64,000 nt of DNA from Marsupella aquatica (lineage: Eukaryota; Marchantiophyta), in the NCBI GenBank assembly GCA_973895155.1, contig OZ316893.1:8246001-8310000 (forward strand), read 5' to 3'. Within the stretch, counting starts at the first letter, position 1. Each line of letters starts with the position of its first letter. The notes beneath the pieces were generated by a model. The model was not told where the DNA came from. It saw only the letters and a list, made by a program, of their open reading frames with translations, and ran no database searches. This document shows positions 1 through 11,200 of the stretch, one piece after another. The position numbers and the translations under genes were made by a program.

Positions 1-960
1 TCATTGGACTTTAAGTATGCAAAACTTAAAGACCATTTTCGTGTGGATTCATTTTTGGATTTAGCTACCTCTTGGCCCTTCTGTCTGCAGCTGGCTTTGA
101 GGACTGTTGGGATATTGGCATTTTGACGTCGGTTGTGGTGTGTCCTGGCCCTTGGCTTCTATTGTTTTGCGCCACGGTGGCCATTTTCATAAATTGTCAA
201 GTTCCAACCAACCAAAAATCAGGCAACTAAAATTAGGTTAAGCCACAGGAACATGCAAGACATTTTCAAGTTGAATTTCTTTCTGAGTGTTTGGTTCTTG
301 AGATTTGAAGAACGGAAGCAAAGATGGATCTCCAGGTTTGAAAAAATGCCACAATCATACACTTGCACGCCTAGACCACCTAGGACACATCATTGAGAGG
401 GAATGTGGGAGAGACAGGGTTGGTTGGATGTGGGTGGAGGGGTGAACACAGCCAGAAGTAATTTGCATGGCACGCCTGGGCCGCATAGAAGGCACAGGGC
501 CAGGTCGGAGGGAGTGTGGGTAAGAGTTGGGAGGTAGAGGGCACCCAGAAAGTGTAACACCACTAGCATAGACCCTTCAAAGAGTTTGCAATGCCAAGAG
601 GGAACATTGGTAACTGATGAGAGGAGTCGCAAGGCAGAGGGTGTACACTGAGTTTTAAAGGGGTCCCCATGCAAAGAAAAGTGTCGAGCGTGGATTGACC
701 TGTTTCAGAAATCATTCGGTGAGGGAATGCAGTCTGGGGATGGGGTTGTGGGAAGCAAGGCATTGTCAACGCAGCATTTCTCTTTGGAACATAATTACTT
801 TTGGCAGATCCAATGGCTGGGAAGATGCTTGTGGCATATCCAATGATGGGTTTTGGTTCCCACCAAATTTGAAATTTGTATGTTGATCATCATCAATGCA
901 GAAGTCAGACTAAGATAGTCCTTATACTGATTTAGATTAGATAGATACAATATGCCCACA
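1..960. other. Intergenic, no gene recognised
   Basis: Mixed-composition DNA without a reading frame I can tie to a protein family. Open frames on the minus strand around 390-770 translate to Cys/Leu/Pro-rich peptides with no recognisable motif and are probably chance or TE debris. Confidence 0.5.
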
Positions 961-984
961 CACAAATTACAAAAAAAAACCAAT

Positions 985-1290
985 TGGCTTAGGTCAATTG
1001 GCTAGGGGATTTGCTTGGAACTGAGAGGTCCCAGGTTCAATCCCCCCTCCACACACTGGTTGTTAGAGTGCCTGTATAAGAACATCTGAGGCACTCTAAC
1101 AAGTTTTTCCTTCATGGAGTGACCAACCACGTTTTCCAGAAAGACTATGGTCAACCATGACTCCAGGCAAACTGCACAGTTGGATTGTGCGGCCGACTCC
1201 CCCACTACCGCCACAACAAAATCTACCAATGATTGACGAATGAGCTCGAATAACGGCAATACTCCCCTGCACAGTGCATACAAACAATTC
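985..1290 (+). mobile_element. tRNA-derived SINE-like element
   Basis: Positions 990-1001 read TAGGTCAATTGG, close to the RNA polymerase III A box, and 1033-1042 read GGTTCAATCC, which fits the B box (GWTCRANNC). The spacing, about 43 bases start to start, is that of a tRNA. No full cloverleaf can be drawn and the unit runs on into unrelated sequence, so this looks like a SINE head rather than a working tRNA gene. The 3' boundary is a guess and no target-site duplication was found. Confidence 0.45.
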
Positions 1291-1323
1291 CAAAAGAAGC
1301 AAAGCTGAAGGTGTCGGAGTACA

Positions 1324-1339
1324 CCCTAAACCCTAAACC
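1324..1339 (+). repeat. Short interstitial telomere-type motif
   Basis: CCCTAAACCCTAAACC, just over two units of the plant telomere repeat (TTTAGGG on the other strand). It is too short for an old telomere and could equally be a telo-box. Confidence 0.6.
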
Positions 1340-1839
1340 TTGAAACACGGGAAGACGTATTCCATTGGGTCTTCAGGCATTAACCCGTCGAATCCTGTGG
1401 CAATGGCATTGTTGCCCATTTTGATAAACCGCGGTAGACTACGGCAACCCGCGTGATGGACTAGACGTTGTAGATTACAACAACAAGCATGATGGACTGG
1501 TCCTGGGAGCACAATGCACTACAAGACAATGAGTATGGTCAACTGTACATAATAGGCACCACACAAGAACAAGTGTATGGGTCATTAAGAGGGGTCCCAC
1601 TTGGTAAAAAACGTTTTTTGGCCCATAAGGTAAACAAGTTTCACCAGGGGACCCATCAAACATATATCTCAATAATTAGTATCCAAACATATGTATTAAA
1701 AAACCAGGTAACCACTGGGTTTACTTTTTGACATATTGTCCTCTACATAATGTACTAAAAAAAAACTCTTTAACCTGTATTTAATATATATAGTAAGCAA
1801 ATAGAGTACAACCTTGGAGATGCTCTAATTCATAGAGGG

Positions 1840-1920
1840 GATATTTCAATACCTAGATGACTACAGAAATGGAATGGAGTAGCAGATATTTCAATACCCA
1901 GATGACTACAGGAATGAATG
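1840..1920 (+). repeat. Tandem duplication, 45-bp period
   Basis: The segment starting GATATTTCAATACC at 1840 is repeated at 1885 with a few changes (GATGACTACAGAAATG against GATGACTACAGGAATG). Two units only. Just upstream, at 1815-1830, lies GGAGATGCTCTAATT, which recurs at 2608 and resembles the ends of MITE-type elements. Confidence 0.7.
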
Positions 1921-2762
1921 GATTCAAGAGAAGGAGCGTGATAAATGCACATCAAAATGCCATAGCCAGATACAAAAAGAGAGATATGAATTAACAATCC
2001 AATTTATCTTGGTACGGAAATACTGCCGGGCAAGTATGATCACTGCTGGTTTAAAATGAGACGGAAAGAGTAAACATATTCTCAATGTCATCATCAATTC
2101 TTGACAAATCACAAAATCACAGCAGGTAGAAAGAAACAATAAGATTTGGAATGACATACAATGCATTCAGTGCATGGAAGACCCAGGCCCTATCACCCAC
2201 AGTAAGAGGCACCTTCATTTTCATCCTAGATACTGCAGATAAAGGAAGTAACTCCCAGTACCATAGTGCAGTAGTAACTTGGTGCATTTACTTAAATTTT
2301 CCCACCCAAAACATGTGTTGGCAGTGTATTTCAACAGAAAACACATTTTAGACAATATGTCACCCTTACAACATGTTTCAAGCTATTGTGTCTAAATATA
2401 TATTCGTCCTATTTCCCAATGCGATCAGAATAGCACAACGCTTTTTGGGATTTTACTTTTCTTATACACTCAAAACCAATTTTTAAAAATCACTGGGAAA
2501 TCCTTACTACTGCTTTGCTTGAGCATGACAACCCAGTAAGGACTCAACTACTGTATAATCTATTCCATACTGGCTTCCATAGGGTTGCTCCAACGTAGGA
2601 GATGCTCTAATTTAGATTGTGTAGGCAGCATATGGGCTACATACAGTACAAGCCCTGTATAAAAGATCTAGTAAGATGGGGACTACTATAGTTATCTTCT
2701 TGGACAAATAATATTATTGGCTTGTCACGTACTATAATTACACCTTCTTGGACAATATAGAA

Positions 2763-2963
2763 CAGCTTTGAAATACTTTGCCACTAAAGATATTCTAGTT
2801 GACAATATCACAAATTATTTTTGTATTTACAAATATATCATGATTGAGGACATGAACAACAAGCTCACTAAATTAACCATATAACAAAACTTTTTCATAT
2901 TTGTAAATATACTAAAAATCATGTAAAGTAGAACATTTTTAGTAACAATGTACTTAAAAGCTG
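2763..2963. mobile_element. MITE-like element, copy 1
   Basis: About 200 bp bounded by imperfect 34-bp terminal inverted repeats: 2763-2796 (contains ACTTTGCCACTAAAGATATT) and 2930-2963 (contains GAACATTTTTAGTAACAATG). A second, inner inverted pair, GTATTTACAAATATA against CATATTTGTAAATATAC, lies at about 2823 and 2896. There is no coding capacity. A diverged copy lies at 30986-31216. Both ends are followed at a distance by the same 19-base AATAATATTATTGGCTTGT (2707 and 2967), which suggests insertion into or alongside an older duplication. Confidence 0.55.
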
Positions 2964-3413
2964 CAGAATAATATTATTGGCTTGTTAATGACAGCTAATT
3001 GCATTGGTGTGCCACTTCTTGGACAGTCTAGAGAGAGACCTCTCTGGAAAGGCCCTTATGATTACACTTTCTCTACAATGTAAACTTAAACGACTCTTCA
3101 TGCCTGAATTTTATCCACAATATGCACTACCCAAATTGCAAGGAGTTAATTGCAGGGAGTTAAGTTTATGCACTTCTGGATATTGGCATGACTAAGTAAC
3201 TGCCACATATGCAATTCATGCCCGACCACCTCCACCCCAACCTCCATGCTCGATATCTTGCTCTCTCAATCACTCTGAGTTTGAGGTTTGGCATGACGAT
3301 CTGGTATTGCAGCCCTCATTGTGAACTTGCTGTTAGTCTCAATCTGGATAAGTGCATGTAAGTACTTGTTGCAAAGCATCTTGTGACTTGTGTTCTCATG
3401 AGTACAATTAATC

Positions 3414-3938
3414 TTGTGTATTTTGTCATTGAGTGAGAGTAAGGGTAAAGATGCACTTATTAAACTGCATTTCTGTGGTGCGTTTACAAAGGAAAAGCTA
3501 TATTTCTGTGGTGCGTTTACAAAGGCAAACCCATTGCGCCAAGACATCATTGGGACAGCGGCAACAACGGCAGGGGCAGCAGCATCACGAGCAGCAACAA
3601 CGAAGGAGGCCAAATATGCTGCACGAGCTTCATCTGATAACTTCTTGCCCCTTGCTCTTGAGATATTTGGGCGTCTCCATCATCAGTTCGACGGGCTTCT
3701 TCGCCAAGCTGCTCGGGATGTTCATGGCCGGATGGGTCCCACCGGGCCCCCGCTATCTGTTTTGACCACGCACTTTCGCCAACGCATTTCAGTCACCTTA
3801 CAGCGTGCTCAAGCTCGGGCCGTCTATCGTCGATCTTTGACAGTGGGTGCTAGTGTGACTCCGCAGCGGCTAGCCCCCCTAGAGGACATTCCTGTCCCAC
3901 TTGCCGATCTAGTTTCGACACTTGATGTAGACCACTAG
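3414..3938 (+). pseudogene. Retroelement reverse-transcriptase C-terminal-like relic
   Basis: An open frame of about 174 codons whose second half (from about 3625) reads like the C-terminal tail of plant reverse-transcriptase ORFs. Motifs are FLPLALEIFGRLHHQFD, then GPPLSVLTTHFRQRISVTLQ, then RAQARAVYRRS, ending at TAG 3936-3938. The frame has no credible ATG, and no catalytic reverse-transcriptase core lies upstream, so this is a 3'-truncated remnant. The assignment rests on remembered similarity; the precise class (LINE or DIRS-like) is not determined. A second, more decayed copy of this DNA lies at 60140-60660. Confidence 0.45.
3469..3525 (+). repeat. 24-bp direct repeat inside the relic
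   Basis: The 24-base string beginning ATTTCTGTGGTGCG and ending TTTACAAAGG occurs exactly at 3469-3492 and 3502-3525, a 33-bp period. It keeps the frame, giving FCGAFTK twice. Confidence 0.8.
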
Positions 3939-3939
3939 C

Positions 3940-5080
3940 TTGTTGCCACATTTGCTAGGTATGATGAGGACCTCGGTCCATTTGCGGTAGTTTTAGTTAC
4001 TCTTTCTTGGTTTTTAGGGGTTTCTTTTTGCTCATTTCTTTTAGTTCCTCTTTCTTGGTTTTTAGGGTTTCCTTTTGCTCACTTCTTTTGAGTTTGGTTT
4101 TGTCCACTTGGGACCTCTCTTGTTTATTCTTTTGTACTCTATTTGGCCTTTTTCTCTATAAAGTATGTGTATATTTTTTATATTTTTTAATTTTTTTTAA
4201 TTTTTTTTTATATTGCTGGGGAACTACAAGAGAAGAATACAATTGTCCACCCTGCAATTAGACACGTGGACTGTCGTGTAATAGTCAACTGATAATGCTC
4301 AGATGCTCATCATCCTGCACACACAGTAGATATGATAAAAATTACAATTTAGGAGACCTCGTTGAAAGATTGAAAGGCGCTTGAAGCTTACAGTACATAG
4401 AGTAATAGTCAACTACAGTAATAACGGTCACCATCGTCTGGTACATAGATTTGGCAGATTTGTCAATTTGACTGCCCTCCAGCACTCCACCAGCTAAATT
4501 TTCAAGGTTTTTCCTCCAGTAGTGGGGACTACAGTAGGGGCACCATAATGTTAGGATTATTCCAAATCTAATTTTACTAATTATTTTTCCACTAGGGATA
4601 TTCTTTGTTAACCTTAAGTAGTTTTTGTTTATCATCAGATCTCCTTGGATTTAAAGATTATGGTTAGCTTTTGATTAATGGGGTCTGTGGCTAGGTGTGA
4701 AACATGCTATTGGAAGATAGAGATGTGGCTAATTGTGGTCAAAATGGTGGAAACTTTGTAGAGAGGTGGAATTTACCTACTTGGGGCCACACACAAAGAG
4801 AATGCTGCTCTCCGCCCAGCTACCCCAGATAGAAGACCAGCAAGCCAGGAGGGCAGCATTGCAAGGGCGTAAGTCAGAGGGGCACTGGTGAGCCATGGAA
4901 AGTGAAAATCCTCCAAAAACTATTATTCTTGATCCCACATGCCCCAAAAAATCTGCCCATTAGAGCGGCCTCCAGAATGCCAGAGGATTGCACACAATAG
5001 GCAAATGACCCTATCTCCAAACCATATGATCCTCTACCATAGAGACAAATAGGTTCGCTCATGTTAAAATTAGTTCTTTC
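3940..5080. other. Element 3' tail, then unassigned intergenic
   Basis: From 3940 to about 4215 the DNA is T-rich (TTTTTAATTTTTT near 4190) and aligns loosely with the tail of the 60-kb copy (shared CTATTTGGCC and TAAAGTATGT), so it is probably the 3' untranslated end of the retroelement. From 4260 to 5080 nothing is recognisable. Confidence 0.4.
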
Positions 5081-5099
5081 TAAATTATGAGTTCAATCC

Positions 5100-5450
5100 C
5101 CATGCATTGCACAGAAGATGTTGTTGGTAAACATTTTGTTGCATTAGAGATGTTGTTAAGTAAAAGATTTTGTTAAGCAATATATGTGGTTGCCCAAAAA
5201 ATGTCATTAAGTAATAGATGTCATTTTGCAAAAGATGTCATTCAGTAAAATATGTAACTAAACAAAACTTTTGTTAAGTAAATATGTGATTGCTGAAAAG
5301 ATGTTGCAAAGTAAGTATGTTTGCTCAAAAGATGTTGTTAAGTAAATATGGTTGCTCAAAAGATGTTGTTAAATAAAATATGTGGTTTCTCAAAAGATGA
5401 CATTGTGGAAAAGATGTAGTTGAGAAAAATCATCATGCTGCAAAAGATGG
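5100..5450 (+). repeat. Degenerate 31-34 bp tandem array, AAAAGATGT core
   Basis: The clearest units start TTGCTCAAAAGATGTTG at 5321 and 5352 (31-bp period), with looser units at 5289 and 5386. Upstream the array decays, but AAAAGATGT/GTTAAGTAAA blocks continue back to about 5100. It carries no coding frame. Confidence 0.7.
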
Positions 5451-5459
5451 TAGAAGGAA

Positions 5460-6290
5460 GAGCAGTGCATGATATAGCATGAATGATTGAGGGAGGAGCA
5501 CTCTGTAGGAGGGATGGCTGAGGGAGGAGAGTAGAGGGAGTAGCACTTTGTTTGCATGGATTGGATGCTAAAGGGAAGACTGTCTTTTTTCTTCTAACTT
5601 GGAAAAATGTGCATCTACTTTTTCATTCACATTCCTTCGCACCAAATCTAATTCACTTGTCCTTTATTCCTTCCACTTTTTGCAGTTTCTGTTTTTTTCA
5701 CCCAAAAATCCATTCCAAATTTGAATGACTACCAGTGCATAAAAAGGCGGAACATTGTATTATAGTTTTTGGTGGGCAATCCCACAAGTAGGTTGATATT
5801 TTCTCCTCTTAATTTTTTAGGCAATATAGTATTTTCTCCTTTGAGGTCATAGCCCAATGCTATAGCAAAGTTCTCTGTGATTCAATTTTATCATGTGACA
5901 TAATTAAATGGAAACACTAATACATTAATGCGTAAACACAAAATGTTTAGAATACTCCTGAAATATGCACATTAAATGTTTTCTCCCAAATGTCTTTTTT
6001 TGTAGTTTAGGGTACGAGACCATGCAAATTTTGTCCGGAATAAAGATTATCTGGTGGTGACCATTTCTGGTCCACTCTCCTATTCTTATAATATGGTGCA
6101 AGCAAATATACAGCTGGGTTATCATTTACTGAACAGGATTTACACACAATGACCAAGGTCAAGGCAGGGTTCTAGACTTTAACCTGCTACCTGATGTTCA
6201 AAAAAACTTTCCTATAGTAGTTGGTAAGTTTATTGTAACATTTAGACTTAAAGTTACGGCCTAGTAACCCCCCATACATTGGTTATCTTC
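5460..6290. other. Unassigned AT-rich intergenic
   Basis: I see no gene, array or mobile-element end. Short open frames (for example minus strand 5925-6125) show no family features. Confidence 0.4.
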
Positions 6291-6297
6291 TGCTTCC

Positions 6298-7005
6298 TTA
6301 AAATTTGGGTTTGTCTTGAGACTCAACTTTTCAGTAATCATTTTTTTGTTGGGTGAACCTGAATTATGTCCCTAGAGTATCCAATCATAAGCCATTTTTA
6401 CCCAGTTTAGGGTACGAGAACACTTCCTTGAATTGTGGAAAGTGAAGCCCAGATGGACCATGTTTAGACACTAGGCTCCAGTGGACCACATTTTAGTGGT
6501 CCATGTGAGTTTTGAGCTCATAACTTGATGACTATGGGTTTTAAATAAATTCTCAAAATTGCACCTGCAAGGCAATTAGAGAAGTAGGGAACTTCAATAA
6601 ACACAATGAAAAATAATCTAATAGATTTACCCCTTCACATTCCATGATGAATAACTCAGCCAAATGGTCAAAAATTCACTGTCACTTGGATGGAAGTGTA
6701 GCTTACCCTACTCTAGGCATCCTCAAAACTAAAAAAATTAAATTTATGAATATCAAAATTATTACAATTGAACTCAAATTTTGGGAGATGATATCCATGG
6801 AGTTTCAAACTACCAGTAAGTTGCGGTCCATGGGAACATCACCATGTGAATTTTAGTTTTCTGAATTTTGTTGTGGTCCATTTTGTTGTGGTCCATGGGA
6901 ACATCACTTTGTGAATTTTGGTTTGGTCCTGGGACGCAACTTTTCAATAATCATTTATTTTTTGGGTGAACCTGAATGTCCCTACGGTTCTCCAATCGTA
7001 TGTCA
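6298..7005 (+). repeat. Pair of ~100-bp direct repeats
   Basis: 6298-6400 and 6909-7005 align over their length: both carry CAACTTTTCA, AATAATCATTT or a close match, TTGGGTGAACCTGAAT and TCCAATC. The 610-bp spacing could mean a tandem duplication or a very short solo-element pair. The intervening DNA has its own small duplications (GGTCCATGGGAACATCAC at about 6826 and 6891). Confidence 0.55.
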
Positions 7006-7409
7006 GAAGTCAGGACGGGATGGAGTATGAAGCACTGTAGAGGTATAGGTGTAGATGAGCTATACCGTAGGTAGCTAAAATTAATGAAGGAGAGGGCCAG
7101 AGGGGGCGAACGAACGAGAGGGTGCGAAATCAATCATCAGCGGCAGACATGACTGAAGCCACTGAAGCCACTGTTGGCTGTGGCAGTGTGTTGAGGCGAT
7201 TTCGTCGGCAGAAATTGGGGCTGCTGAATGAGACGCACGACTGGAATCGTAGCCCAACTGTCCTCACACCCACTCTCTTTTCTCTCTCTTCCTTCCGCAG
7301 TTCCGCCTCCAATCCCTCCATCCCATCCAACCCTTCAACAGCACTCTTGGGAGCTGCGAACTTGGGATGCGCCCACAACGAGAAGCTTTTCTGATTTCGT
7401 TCATCGAGG

Positions 7410-7456
7410 CTGCTGCTGCTTCTGCTGCTTCTTCTGCTGCTGGCTGCTGCTGCTGA
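7410..7456 (+). repeat. CTG/CTT trinucleotide repeat
   Basis: An interrupted run of TGC/TTC triplets in the presumed leader of the LOV gene. Its mutability could alter leader length, but no coding role is apparent. Confidence 0.8.
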
Positions 7457-8031
7457 GTGTCGGAGTGTTGACACTGGCATCGACGTACGACGAAGTGGGT
7501 CGTCAGCTGGAGGGAATGAATTATTAGGTACGAATTTAGAATGAATGTAGGGCTCAAGGGGAAGAGCTAAACAGCCAGTGATACGGTGCAGTACTGGGCT
7601 GCCTCGCACTCGCGTTGGAGGCGGCCTTGAGTTCTTCAGGTTCCAGGTGTGTAGGGCGTCGAAGAGCTCGTGCTGTCGTCGTTTATTACCCATTTGCCAG
7701 TGAAGCTAGAACTTGTATCGTTTACCTGGATTGATGACTCTCGTACAGTCGTGTGAAGGCGGAGAATAGGGTAGACTGGACTGGACTGGATGTGGACTGG
7801 ACTTTTGACAGGATTGTCAGTGGCAGAGGAGGGGGCGGTGACAAATCTGGTAGATGGAACAGCATGCATAGTGACCCTACATGTTCGTGATTATCTTCAG
7901 AACCGCTCCCGGACATTCTTCTCGTGTGGATACTGGCTGCGAGGGAGCTGATTGAACGAGTGGGCACGAGGTGATAAGTCGTGGTGGGTAGAAGGCGCAT
8001 CAACACACAATCTTTGGTACTGGATAGGACA

Positions 8032-8064
8032 GGGGAGGCGAGGGGAGGGGAGGGGAGGGGAGGA
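8032..8064 (+). repeat. G-run (GGGGA)n tract, possible G-quadruplex
   Basis: Six closely spaced runs of two to four G, mostly GGGGA units, lie about 150 bases upstream of the LOV start codon. If transcribed, this tract would sit in the 5' leader, where G-quadruplexes can slow scanning. Confidence 0.7.
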
Positions 8065-8207
8065 GTACTGTAGCTTGGTATCAAATCTGAGCATTATTGC
8101 TTGCAATCTGTGCACTTGGACAAGAAGGGGGAGGCAAGGTGGCGGGGAACACAGATTATTGTAGTTCTCTCAAAGCTAAGAAATTTGTTGTCGACTGGGG
8201 CCTCTCT

Positions 8208-11200
8208 ATGGGGAAGCCGTTTGTGAGCAGCCAGCTAGAATTGGCGAGGAATCGGCAGAGGGACTCGCTTGACATCTTTGGGCAAACCTCCCTGTTGCAG
8301 CAACAACACCGGGCACCAGGCTCTCATACGAATGTGCCTCTCTTCTCAAAGGTTCCCGGGTCTGCCTGGGATAATGCTCTCAAAGAGGCAGAGCGGCTTC
8401 TGGAGGGGAACCACATCCCCACCGGAAGACCGTCAAACGCCAAAAGATTGGAGCAACGATCTGGGGAAGGGCCCCCAGCAGCTGCTGAAAAACCGAAGGA
8501 CTACAGAAACGACGCAGGAGTGACTGTGGAGCAGCAGGAACAGCAGAGGAGCTCTCTCAACGATCTCATAGGCCGTCTTGAAGAGGCTGAGAAGGATCCA
8601 GGACTGGCGTCCAAGCAATGGACAGGAGTGGTCGAAGAGTCTTTCCGGATGGACGAACATGCCGAACGACAACAACAACAGCAAACACACCAACTCCACC
8701 AGCTATCTCACCACCAGCTATCTCACCATCAGAGGCATGAGAGTAGTGATGGGTATGACAGTAGGAGGAGCCGGAAGTCATCTGAATCCTTAACCACCCG
8801 GTCTGAAGTCTCGGAGGACTTCATGCAGGAGAGGGCAGCACAGTGGGGCTATGGTGTGGTGTTGAAGGGCTCGTCCAGGGAATCCACTCCTCGGACGTCC
8901 GGTGGGTCTTCAACCGGAGGAAGGAGTAGAGCCGGTAGTTCCAGCTCACAAGCCATTCCCGTAGTATCCAGAGATGTCAAGGACGCTCTCTCCTCATTTA
9001 TGCTCGCTTTCCTGGTCTGCGATGCTGCCGACCCTGAGATGCCAATTCTTTACGCCAGCGCTGGATTCACCTCAATGACAGGATACGCAACTGATGAGAT
9101 TGTGGGGAAGAATTGGTGAGTCTTTTCACCGCTCCTAATATGTGAAGATCGCATTGCACTTTCAGTAGCTGCCTGAGTTGCATATGAGGTGGAATTTAAT
9201 GCCTCAGATTTTCTGTGTGTACTTGATCTGTATCCATGTTTTAGTCAACACTGTCCATTTACTGAGTAGATCTACATAATTTCGATCTACTTCTGTGAAG
9301 CAAGGCGGATCTGGTGCAGCGACCCCTTGTGAGGAATTTGTTCCTTTCGTAGTAAATGAAATCAAAATATTCCGGGAATGTCAGCGAGGGACTCTTCAAC
9401 TAGAGTTGTCCTGAGTCCAAAACCCTGATTTGGCTGCGCCAAGAATATGAAAGGAGAAACAACACCGAGTGCCCATCAGATATAGCTAGGGATGATATTT
9501 CGATCTATCTATCTCGCCTGTGTGTATTCTCCTTCATTTGTCTTGGACAAGACAGCTAAATTAGGGATGGCTTTGGACTCAGGAGGGCATCGTAATATGT
9601 ATATTTTCTTATTTGTTTTTTTGGGGGAGGAAATTGTGGACCACGACTTGACTGTAAAAACCTGCGATCACTAATCTACATAGTCAACACGTGAAAGCGA
9701 AGAAAGGATGATGATGTTTCGAGGTCACTGAAGGAATGGATGTCGTGTGGTGGGATCTATATGGCAGTCGGTTTCTGCAAGGGCCTGACACAGATCGATT
9801 GGAAATAGCTAAGGTCAAGAAAGCTTTGAACAATGGTAGCATTTACACCGGCACAGTGTTGAACTACAAGAAGGACGGGACTCCTTTTTGGAATCTCCTG
9901 ACGCTGTCGCCGATTAAGGACGACGATGGGAAAATCATAAAATATATTGGGTGAGTGCATCTCATTGGCGATGAATTTCTTTTGAAATTTGTGATTGTCC
10001 TCAATGATTGGCAGAAATATGGGGAAACTAGAGTACCTTGGCGATGACCTTAGATTGACACTGATTTTGTCCTCACAGGCAGGAATAGGGGAGACTAGAG
10101 TACTCATCGTTGGTCTCTTGTGTTTGAGATTGGACCTCAGGGGCAATAATTACAAAATGTCAATCAGATCGCCGGCCAAAGTGCAGCGTAGAACGTGCCT
10201 GAAGCTCAGTGCGAATGATTTAGATCCAGCTTCAGTTTCCGCCGGTGCCCCTTTTGTTGGTCTTAGGCATGATAAGCACGATTAGCTAAGTCAAATCGAG
10301 ACGTCATGTCAGAACCGTAATTACAGTTCATGGAACAGAATCCGCGAAGAATTAGTTAGCACGATTAAGTCACGATCAAAAATCCCTGTAGAGCCAGTAA
10401 ATTGTTCATTGACAATTTCTTCACACAAGACCGAATATTACGCGAGAATTCGCCGTAGGTAAAACTCGGGAATAGGTTGTCAAACAAGAGTAGAAAGGGA
10501 TGTCAATCCTGAAATCCAGTTCGAGAGAAAGGAGATGGAAATGAATTAAGGAATAAGATTTATTGCGAAAAGGATCGTCAATTGAAAAAATATTTATCTT
10601 GGACGCTGCTGGTCGGAGAGTCGAACAGAATCATGCACAGGCTCTCTAGATTATTTCTCCGCTAGACAGTCTATTCTAGACGCTTAGTAGTTTTGATATC
10701 GTGCTTCACTTGGTCACATTCTCTTCACTTATGGTTTTGAATCAGGGTTTGATTTTTTGCTTTTCATTCGCGAATTTATGCGTGGAAGGTTAGCAATGTT
10801 CTGCAGGCCGTTCATGTTGATCACAGAAAAACAAGTACTGAACATGTTAACCCTTTGGGGGATTGTTTGGGTCTTTACAGAATGCAAGCGGAGCAAAATT
10901 CGAACGAGTCGCAGCCCAGGAACGCGAAGGGGCAGAAGTCACCTGCAGTACGAGCATCACCGGGTCCTTCTAAGCTGTCTACTTCTTCGCAAGATGGCAA
11001 CGAGAAACAGAAGAGGACATCAGAGGAAGCTGGCCCATCCCAACGCCGTAATTCTGCCGGAAGCGCATCCACGCCCAGGCCTCCACTTGTTCCACAGAAG
11101 GCTTCACCTGCTCCTACTCCTACTCCTGCTACTGCTGCTTCTTTTTCAGATCGCTACAACTGTGGACCAGAACTCCGAGCTGACGAGGACCAACCGAAAC

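Larger units (their letters stand above)
7100..8207 (+). promoter_or_regulatory. Probable promoter / 5' leader of the LOV gene
   Basis: This GC-richer stretch precedes the LOV-protein start codon. It contains a CTG-type trinucleotide run (7410-7456), ACTGG pentamers (7774-7804) and a G-run block (8032-8064). A polypyrimidine stretch ending CCTTCCGCAG at about 7300 could be the acceptor of a leader intron. No TATA box or transcription start was identified. The minus-strand open frames here are Pro/Ser-rich mirror images of these low-complexity tracts. Confidence 0.4.

Noticed and set aside
7130-7693. 187-codon minus-strand frame rich in Ser/Ala/Arg opposite the LOV leader
   Set aside because: It mirrors CTG/CAG and pyrimidine tracts, has no recognisable domain, and overlaps similar frames on both strands.
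9736-9954. LOV domain with Ser in place of the photoactive Cys
   Set aside because: Arises only when exon 2 is read through its upstream intron; the splice AG at 9766-9767 restores TG+T = Cys.
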